From the NCBI GenBank assembly GCA_031264475.1, contig JAISEA010000038.1, positions 1 to 20,017 on the forward strand: a DNA stretch of 20,017 bases, given 5' to 3'. The DNA is from Treponema sp. (GTDB taxonomy: Bacteria > Spirochaetota > Spirochaetia > Treponematales > Breznakiellaceae). The notes under the pieces are model-generated. The model saw only the letters and a program-made list of their open reading frames with translations, made no database searches and was not told where the DNA came from. The position numbers and the translations under genes were made by a program. Below, piece after piece: positions 7,763 through 13,462 of the stretch. How positions within the stretch are numbered: the first letter of the stretch is position 1; every line of letters starts with the position of its first letter.

Positions 7763-8818
7763 ATGAGAATTATGAAAGAAAGCATTGATACAAACATAGA
7801 CGTGCTCTGCGTTGGAAACGCGCTGGTTGATATATTTGTGCAGACCGATGACATTCTACTTAACAAATATGGTATAACCGAGCCTGTTCAACACATTGAA
7901 CACGAAAGGATCGTTGAGATTCTCAAGAATTTCACGCATTATACGATTAGTTCTGGCGGAGGCGCGGCAAACGTTGCCAAGATCGCCGGGCTTTTAGGGG
8001 CGAGCGCTATGTTTACCGGCGTTGTGGGCGACGATGAAATGAGCCGCGTCTTTGAAAGAAACCTCGCGGGCGCGGGCGTTCATCTGTTTCTGTTGAGAAC
8101 AGACAAGCCGACTGGGGTGTGTGTCTTCTTCCAGCGTCCGAATGAGTGCGACCGCATTGCCGCCGCGCCTTCAGCCTCTTATTCACTTACGGCTAACGAC
8201 GTCAAAGAAGACGTCATACAAGCCGCGCGGATCGTGGTCATTGACGGCTTCATGCTGGATAGAACCGAGCTGGTCAGGCGGCTTTTCACGCTTGCTGGCA
8301 AGTACGGCACGGTGATTGGGCTTGATGTGGGTTCTATCCAAATGGCGCAGGTTCACGCGAAGCGCATCGTTCAATACTGCTCTGAATACCCGTTGTTTCT
8401 CTTCATGAATCAGGATGAAGCAACGGCGTTTTACCGCGTATTCCACGATGATTTAGACGCTGAAGAGACCTTCTTTGAAAGGATAAAATCCCACACATCC
8501 CCGCTTAATCAAAAGATTCAAGTCTTTTTCCAGAAGCTTACCTACGGGGACATATTCCCGGTTGTCGCGGTGAAACTCGGCGCAAAAGGCGCGATGGTTT
8601 TCAGCGGCGGCAAGGCGCACTACGAGGCGACTCTCACCATTATTCCCCGCGATCCCACAGGCGCGGGAGACGCATTCTGCGCGGCCTTCCTTTCGGCGTG
8701 GTTGCGCGAAAAATCCTTTGTGGATTGCGCGACTTTCGGCAATAAGGTCGCCCGCGAAGTGCTTGATGTGCATGGCACGTTACTAGATAAGAAAAAACTA
8801 GAATCCCTCGCCAGATAA
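7763..8818 (+). CDS. PfkB-family carbohydrate/nucleoside kinase
   Basis: This 351-residue cytoplasmic kinase is of the ribokinase/adenosine kinase fold. Visible are the N-terminal strand and substrate region DVLCVGNALVDIF (about 13-25), the glycine-rich SSGGGAANVAKIAGLLGA, VGDDEMSRVFERNLAGAGV, NQDEA (the N-x-x-E magnesium/phosphate motif), and the C-terminal signature DPTGAGDAFCAAF with Asp297 and the catalytic-base Asp303. The substrate cannot be read from the sequence. DPTGAGD is seen in adenosine- and sugar-kinase branches alike. No good Shine-Dalgarno precedes 7763. A second in-frame ATG at 7772 has only GAG before it, so the start is uncertain by three codons. It is the second gene of the ackA unit and is followed by a terminator, suggesting co-transcription. 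Confidence 0.88.
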   Translation: MRIMKESIDTNIDVLCVGNALVDIFVQTDDILLNKYGITEPVQHIEHERIVEILKNFTHYTISSGGGAANVAKIAGLLGASAMFTGVVGDDEMSRVFERNLAGAGVHLFLLRTDKPTGVCVFFQRPNECDRIAAAPSASYSLTANDVKEDVIQAARIVVIDGFMLDRTELVRRLFTLAGKYGTVIGLDVGSIQMAQVHAKRIVQYCSEYPLFLFMNQDEATAFYRVFHDDLDAEETFFERIKSHTSPLNQKIQVFFQKLTYGDIFPVVAVKLGAKGAMVFSGGKAHYEATLTIIPRDPTGAGDAFCAAFLSAWLREKSFVDCATFGNKVAREVLDVHGTLLDKKKLESLAR

Positions 8819-8849
8819 CGCCTTTTGAGGTTATATTTCAATCCAAATT

Positions 8850-8899
8850 GCGCCTAAGGTTCAGACGGTAATGTCTGACGCCAAGGGCGCTTTTTTTTT
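8850..8899 (+). terminator. Intrinsic terminator after the ackA-kinase unit
   Basis: A stem with outer arms gcgcc/ggcgc and inner arms tcagac/gtctga around an internal loop is followed immediately by nine T (8891-8899). It lies 31 bases past the kinase stop. Confidence 0.85.
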
Positions 8900-8900
8900 A

Positions 8901-9016
8901 ATGAGCAATGAATAAAGAGTAAAGAGCAGAGTAAGAGAGGGGAAGTCCGGGATAACTACAATAAAGAGCAAATAGCAGATAGCAGAGAGTAAAGTAAGAG
9001 AGGAGAAGTCTCAGAG
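8901..9016. repeat. Purine-rich tract with imperfect direct repeat
   Basis: The plus strand is dominated by A and G. Two related blocks are visible, about 8916-8957 and 8983-9020. Each reads roughly agagtaa, agtaagagagg, gaagtc and ends in aact. The second block runs straight into the 21-bp array. No coding potential was recognised. Confidence 0.55.
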
Positions 9017-9247
9017 AACTATGGGAAACTTCGGAAGAACTACGGGAAACTCCGGAAGAACTATGGGAAACTCCGGAAGAACTTCGGGAAACTCTAGAAG
9101 AACTTCGGGAAACTCCGGAAGAACTCCGGGAAACTTCTGGAGAACTCCGGAGAACTCCGGAAGAACTCCGGGAAACTCCGGAGGAACTTCGGAGAACTCC
9201 GGAAGAACTCCGGAAAACTCCGGAAGAACTTCGGGAAAATTTTGCGG
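9017..9247. repeat. Tandem array of 21-bp repeats (10 full units plus a degenerate eleventh)
   Basis: Units start at 9017, 9038, 9059, 9080, 9101, 9122, 9143, 9164, 9185 and 9206, each exactly 21 bases. The consensus is aact-ncggga-aact-ccggaag. Each unit is itself two related halves of 10 and 11 bases, most carrying tccgg. The eleventh unit (9227-9247) decays. Because 21 is a multiple of three and no unit carries a stop, frames stay open on both strands and spell heptapeptides. These are more likely a by-product than genes. The array ends 118 bases before the next start codon. Confidence 0.9.
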
Positions 9248-9321
9248 GACTCCAAACAAATTTTTAAAAATTTCGTTATTACTATTATTAAATCCGATGC
9301 GATTTCCGATAATAAGGGAGA

Positions 9322-9338
9322 TGAGATGTTACATCTCA
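9322..9338. promoter_or_regulatory. Short perfect inverted repeat in the leader of the next gene
   Basis: tgagatg-tta-catctca can form a 7-bp stem. It ends 26 bases before the ATG at 9365, just upstream of the ribosome binding site. It could be an operator or a leader hairpin. Confidence 0.45.
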
Positions 9339-9352
9339 CAAAAATTTTAGAT

Positions 9353-9360
9353 AAGGAGGA
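9353..9360 (+). promoter_or_regulatory. Ribosome binding site deciding the start at 9365
   Basis: AAGGAGGA lies 4 bases before ATG 9365. This near-ideal site picks 9365 over the upstream in-frame ATG at 9242, which lies in the tail of the repeat array and has no such site. Confidence 0.85.
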
Positions 9361-9364
9361 TAAT

Positions 9365-10021
9365 ATGGCAGATTTTATTCCTGGTCCGGACAGACATTTC
9401 GGTGATTGGTGTAAGAATCTCGCGGGACAAATTACGTCGCACCAAACGTTGTGGGATTTACCCGCCGCACAGACGACCACGCTCAAGTCGCATATAGACA
9501 GCTTCTTGGTTCTCCTTGAGAAAGCCGAAAGCCCTGAGGCGACGAAGGGCGACGTCTTACTCAAGAACAGCAAACGCATCGAACTTACCAAAGAAATCCG
9601 CGAGTTTAAGAATAAATACATCGATCCTAACGACGCCATCGGCGTCATGGAAAGAGAATTATTGGAACTCCCTGTTTTAGACCCGGTGCGCACGCCCAAA
9701 CCCACGCCGGACACCGCCCCTGAATGTGAAGTTTCCTACCCCGGACCGCGGCGCTTGTACATAAAGATACGCCGCCCCGGAGCCCACACATGGGGCAAAG
9801 ACCCAAACGCGGCTGGCGCGGTCATCGTCTATGATTTTTGCGACGAACCGCCGCTAAACCACAACAAGTTCACCAATTCGCTCTTTGCGAGCAAGGCGCA
9901 CTTCTCTTTTGAATTTTCAGAGGAGGACAGAGGAAAGACGCTTTACTTTGCGATCTGTTGGCAGAGCGGGAAAGGGGACAAGGGTCCTTGGAGTGATCTG
10001 GGAAAGGCGATCATTCCCTAA
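9365..10021 (+). CDS. Conserved hypothetical protein with C-terminal Ig/FN3-like region
   Basis: The protein is 218 residues with no signal peptide, starting MADFIPGPDRHFGDWCKNL. I recognise the general pattern of a hypothetical family seen in treponemes and Bacteroidales: an F-I-P-x-x-D start, a helical N-terminal half (about residues 1-105, including KEIREFKNKYIDPNDAIGV), a short proline-rich linker (RTPKPTPDTAP), and a beta-rich C-terminal half (about 125-218) ending in GKTLYFAICWQSGKGDKGPWSDLGKAIIP-like sequence. The WS-x-x and closing IIP resemble an FN3-like or Ig-like strand pattern. No catalytic motif is visible and the function is unknown. It stands alone, with a strong ribosome binding site, its own terminator, and the 21-bp repeat array upstream. 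Confidence 0.85.
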   Translation: MADFIPGPDRHFGDWCKNLAGQITSHQTLWDLPAAQTTTLKSHIDSFLVLLEKAESPEATKGDVLLKNSKRIELTKEIREFKNKYIDPNDAIGVMERELLELPVLDPVRTPKPTPDTAPECEVSYPGPRRLYIKIRRPGAHTWGKDPNAAGAVIVYDFCDEPPLNHNKFTNSLFASKAHFSFEFSEEDRGKTLYFAICWQSGKGDKGPWSDLGKAIIP

Positions 10022-10038
10022 ATTTTTGACGTTTTTCT

Positions 10039-10076
10039 ATCCGCGCCGACTTCTCCACCGGCGCGGATTTTTTTTT
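10039..10076 (+). terminator. Intrinsic terminator of the small hypothetical gene
   Basis: A perfect 10-bp stem atccgcgccg/cggcgcggat with a 10-base loop is followed by nine T (10068-10076). On the minus strand no T-run follows, so it serves the rightward gene. The leftward lipoprotein operon ends against it, with 20 bases between T-run and stop codon. Confidence 0.92.
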
Positions 10077-10096
10077 GCGGGAGACGCGAAAACGCC

Positions 10097-10813
10097 CTAA
10101 TCAATGGCGAATTTCACATCGGAACGAGGGTCTACGTTCACCGGCAGATTTACCGAGGTGTTCTCCGCCGGGATGGTGATTGACAGAGGCTCCGCACTCG
10201 CCGCGGTCGGCGTGCCAGAGACGAGAAGCGTAACTTCATGACTATGCTCACCAGATTGAATGTACTCAAACCCCGCCGTTAAGCCAGCCGGCAGGTTGTT
10301 TATCCACGTAGAGGCGGCGGCTTCGTCTATTTCTATGAAATCAGTGCCGTCCATCATCAATCTGACGCTCCGCGGGGCGATTGCTACGCCGATCTTTCCG
10401 CCTATGGTTACCGCCTCCTTCACTACAGCCTTTCTGATCTCGCCCACAAATGGATGAATCATCGTAGTTATACCGCCGGTTTCGCTTACTTGCGCCTCGA
10501 TACGCGCCGCGTTGGACTTGCTCCGCCAATCGCTGATCATAACCGTCGCGGAACCTTGCCCCACAGACGTAATAACGAGCGCGTCATCCCGCAACTCCGC
10601 CTTCACGACCGCTTCATCCGAAGATTCCACAAGCAGAGGCGGCAAAAATTGCGCCGTGCCGAACTTTTCCGCGAAATCAGCGGACTGAACGACAAACTCT
10701 TCCGCGACAAATTGCGGCTCTTTCTCATTACCGCCCGTCTCTCCTCCATCTTCGCATCCAAGGACGGCGAAGCACAGGGTCAACCCCACGATAAACCAAA
10801 TGTTTTTTCTCAT
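10097..10813 (-). CDS. Predicted lipoprotein with bacterial Ig-like (BIG2-type) region
   Basis: The protein has 238 residues. The signal peptide ends in a lipobox (AVLGC, lipidated Cys20), followed by an acidic, Gly-rich linker. Residues about 50-95 (ESSDEAVVKAELRDDALVI followed by TSVGQGSATVMISD) match the strand pattern of bacterial Ig-like group 2 domains. The C-terminal part has WINNLPAGLTAGFEY followed by LLVSGTPTAASAEPLSITIP, a motif I associate with Treponema surface lipoproteins. No enzyme motif is seen, and a structural or adhesive role is only inferred. The site AAGGAG precedes the ATG. It is the last gene of a three-lipoprotein operon, 45 bases after the SUMF1-like gene, and converges on the hypothetical gene ending at 10021. 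Confidence 0.85.
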   Translation of the reverse strand: MRKNIWFIVGLTLCFAVLGCEDGGETGGNEKEPQFVAEEFVVQSADFAEKFGTAQFLPPLLVESSDEAVVKAELRDDALVITSVGQGSATVMISDWRSKSNAARIEAQVSETGGITTMIHPFVGEIRKAVVKEAVTIGGKIGVAIAPRSVRLMMDGTDFIEIDEAAASTWINNLPAGLTAGFEYIQSGEHSHEVTLLVSGTPTAASAEPLSITIPAENTSVNLPVNVDPRSDVKFAID

Positions 10814-10858
10814 ATATAACTCCTTTTTACCCGCATGATTCTGCGGTTACTTGAAAAT

Positions 10859-13447
10859 CTATTCCGCTCGTCTCACGAGGCGGAAACCAATATCAATGCT
10901 CGTTTCATTTTGACCTATGACGCCGCGGTGAGCGGAACGCAGGTAACGGGCTGAACAGAAGTAGCTCCCCCCGCGTATGATACGCCTGCCCTTACTGTTC
11001 GCCGCGCTCGCCTTGCCGTCACTGCCGGAACCGTGATTATTCTCCCACCCGCCTTCTGGCGTGCCATAGCCCTTGGGGTCTTTCTGAACCCCGCTCACAA
11101 CGTAGTCCGCATACCAGTCCCAGCAGAATTCCCACACATTGCCGTGCATATTGAACAAACCATAGACGCCGCGCGCGCCGCCGCTCGTCCAATTGTTCGG
11201 CGGGAAGGAATGAATATCAACAATGCCGACACGCTCGGAGTCCGGGGTGTATCCCCCGCTCGTATCATTGTACGGGTGGGATCGCCTCCAATCGTAGTTG
11301 GCAAGAGTAGCCGTCAGCTTGTCCCCGTTCCCGATGCCGAAAGGCGTGGTAGCGCCCCCCTTGCCCCGCGCCGCGTATTCCCACTCGGCTTCGGTCGGAA
11401 GCCGCCAACCGTCAGCGTCCCAATTCGGCGTTACCATGGTCCCGCTTATGGTATAAACAGGCGTAAACCCGTCCCGCCTGCTTAATTCATTGGCGAATCC
11501 TACCGCGTCAAGCCAGCTTATGTCCACAACCGGGTATTCATCGTTGGTGAAGTCCGCGCCCGCCGTATTTTGATAGTCAGGAACAACCTCCTTGTAGAGT
11601 CCTTGCGTAACTTCCGCGTCCATGAACCAAAGCGGTCGGGAAATCTCAACCGTGTGCTGGACTTCGCTCGATAAGCCGCTTTCGCCATTGCGCCCCTCCT
11701 CAGTTCCGGGCGAACCCATCGTGAAAGTCCCAGCAGGAACGAGAATCTCAGCGCGTCTCTCAATGCTCAACAAGGGTTTGCCCGTCTGGAAATAAGAGTC
11801 CCCGCTAAAGTCAAGGGTAAACTTCACGGTCTTTATGGAGAAATGCGAGCTTTGGTTGAACCAGACGATTTCCCGCCCGATTCCGCCGCTATAACTTAAA
11901 TATGCGGGAGACGTATCGGATATTTTCACAACATGGTCATAGTCGTATGTTACAATCGCCTCGTCCACCGCGTCCCAATTTGGCGATCCTACGGCATTGT
12001 CAAAATAAGCCAGAAAATTCACCGCGTAGGAATTCACCGCGAATTCTTCATTCGTATAGGTATACGCGAATTTCGCCCCGTTTTGCTTCATGCCTTCCGA
12101 AACCGCCCAATTATTCATGCTGGGCAAGGTCCCGCTTATCCATACCTGTTTGGGCGGGGTGAAATAGCCGGTGAGCGTAATGGACGGCAGGTTTACGTTA
12201 TAGACAGGCGTTTGTCTGAGATCGACTCTTTCATAGAGCCCCGAAGGGTCTTTTATGGAGAAATAGACAGGGGTCTCGGAGTCAAACGCCGGAATTATCA
12301 TTGACCAGTCCCCGCTATAATCGGTTTTCTTTTTAGCGAGAGTCGTTTGGGTTCTTTGTGCTGGCTCCGTGTAGGAAGTTATCTCCCAATTCGCGTAGGA
12401 GCTCGCGCCCAAGGGCTTAACAGAGCCGCTCAACACAACCACTGAAAGGTCTCTGTTTAAGGCTATGTCAGAAACGTCTCCATCGCCTACCGAGAGAGTG
12501 GTCTCAGTGTCAATCACAAATTCGTTTTCACCAATAGCCGCGATGATCTTGAAATGGAGCGTTGGTTGGTCGGGCGTTTCAAGCAGAGTCATAGTCCACC
12601 TGTTGTCTTCGCCAACGAGAGCTACGCCTACAGGTTCACCCTCGTCTGAATACGCCCAGACTTCTTTCACGGTGGGGATAATCTGCAACCCGCTCATAAA
12701 CAAAGCGGTCGTAACGGTTCCGGTCAGGGCGATGGTTTGCGGGAATTCCGAGTCGGCAACGATCCGCTCAAAACGGCTGGTCAAGTCTGAAAGTACATGA
12801 ACGGTTTCGGAATCAACGAGTTTTAACTCGTTTGAATCCGCGAGGTGAACGAAGAACTCCATCAAGTAATCCGCCGCGTCCAGCTCTTGCGTCCCGGTAC
12901 AAACACCGTCCACGCCAATGGGTAGCCCGTTAAGTTGCGCATCGTTAGCCGCCTCGCCGACTTTGCTGAGCGTTATAGTATAGGAATCCGCCCCTATATC
13001 GGGCGGAATCGTGATCGCCCACGCAAACGTGCCCTTACCAACGTCAAGGCTTTTGAGCGTAACTTCCGCGGCGATCTCCGTGTCCGCAATAACGGTGATT
13101 ACACCGCTGTTGCCTTGGGCAATTACCTTGTCAGCGCCGTCTCCGTCGAGGACGCAGGCTTGAACGACTATTTCCCAATCGCCCGGCGATAAGTTAATGT
13201 CTTTGACGAGCTTCCCTTTTGCAGGGACGACTTCTTCGCTTTTTGCGGACTGACCGCTTTGTGGAGTAAAACTCAGTCGGTATGTTGAAAACACCGGATC
13301 GTCAGGATAAATAGTCCGCGCCGAAGAGCCGTTCGGCGAACTGTTTATCGTCAGGGAAACGGTTCCGAAAGGGGATTCGTCAATCTGACTCACGCACGCC
13401 GTCAAAAGGACGCAAAAAATAAAAAGATAGTTAGTTGTTGCTTTCAT
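10859..13447 (-). CDS. Large lipoprotein with C-terminal SUMF1/FGE-sulfatase-like domain
   Basis: The protein has 862 residues. The lipobox is LLTAC (Cys18). Residues about 20-560 are predicted beta-rich repeats, with TVSLTINSSPNGSSARTIYP and LSPGDWEIVVQA near the N-terminus, a style common in treponeme lipoproteins. Residues about 566-862 are a complete FGE-sulfatase-type domain: ILVPAGTFTMGS, EVTQGLYKEV, EYPVVDISWLDAVGFANEL, DGWRLPTEAEWEYAARG, GLFNMHGNVWEFCWDWY, RRIIRGGSYFC and a final GFRLVRRAE. True formylglycine-generating enzymes use two cysteines in this last region. Only the first (Cys831) is present, and the second position lacks Cys. This domain is therefore more likely a binding or lectin-like scaffold than a sulfatase-activating enzyme. 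It has AGGT upstream. The gene starts 15 bases after the FN3 gene stop. Confidence 0.9.
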   Translation of the reverse strand: MKATTNYLFIFCVLLTACVSQIDESPFGTVSLTINSSPNGSSARTIYPDDPVFSTYRLSFTPQSGQSAKSEEVVPAKGKLVKDINLSPGDWEIVVQACVLDGDGADKVIAQGNSGVITVIADTEIAAEVTLKSLDVGKGTFAWAITIPPDIGADSYTITLSKVGEAANDAQLNGLPIGVDGVCTGTQELDAADYLMEFFVHLADSNELKLVDSETVHVLSDLTSRFERIVADSEFPQTIALTGTVTTALFMSGLQIIPTVKEVWAYSDEGEPVGVALVGEDNRWTMTLLETPDQPTLHFKIIAAIGENEFVIDTETTLSVGDGDVSDIALNRDLSVVVLSGSVKPLGASSYANWEITSYTEPAQRTQTTLAKKKTDYSGDWSMIIPAFDSETPVYFSIKDPSGLYERVDLRQTPVYNVNLPSITLTGYFTPPKQVWISGTLPSMNNWAVSEGMKQNGAKFAYTYTNEEFAVNSYAVNFLAYFDNAVGSPNWDAVDEAIVTYDYDHVVKISDTSPAYLSYSGGIGREIVWFNQSSHFSIKTVKFTLDFSGDSYFQTGKPLLSIERRAEILVPAGTFTMGSPGTEEGRNGESGLSSEVQHTVEISRPLWFMDAEVTQGLYKEVVPDYQNTAGADFTNDEYPVVDISWLDAVGFANELSRRDGFTPVYTISGTMVTPNWDADGWRLPTEAEWEYAARGKGGATTPFGIGNGDKLTATLANYDWRRSHPYNDTSGGYTPDSERVGIVDIHSFPPNNWTSGGARGVYGLFNMHGNVWEFCWDWYADYVVSGVQKDPKGYGTPEGGWENNHGSGSDGKASAANSKGRRIIRGGSYFCSARYLRSAHRGVIGQNETSIDIGFRLVRRAE

Positions 13448-13462
13448 TTTTATTACCTGCTT

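Noticed and set aside
9017..9247. CRISPR array
   Set aside because: Units are directly adjacent with no unique spacers, units are only 21 bases, and no cas gene is present.
9011..9259. Open frames of 80-200 residues through the 21-bp array on both strands as genes
   Set aside because: They have no ribosome binding site. They arise because the repeat length is a multiple of three without stops, and one overlaps the real gene antisense.
9242..9364. Upstream in-frame start for the small hypothetical gene
   Set aside because: It begins in the repeat tail without a Shine-Dalgarno. The ATG at 9365 has AAGGAGGA at ideal distance, and the protein family start (F-I-P-x-x-D) follows it.
10859..11752. 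True formylglycine-generating (sulfatase-activating) enzyme
   Set aside because: The second catalytic cysteine is absent, the protein is a lipoprotein, and no sulfatase gene is nearby.
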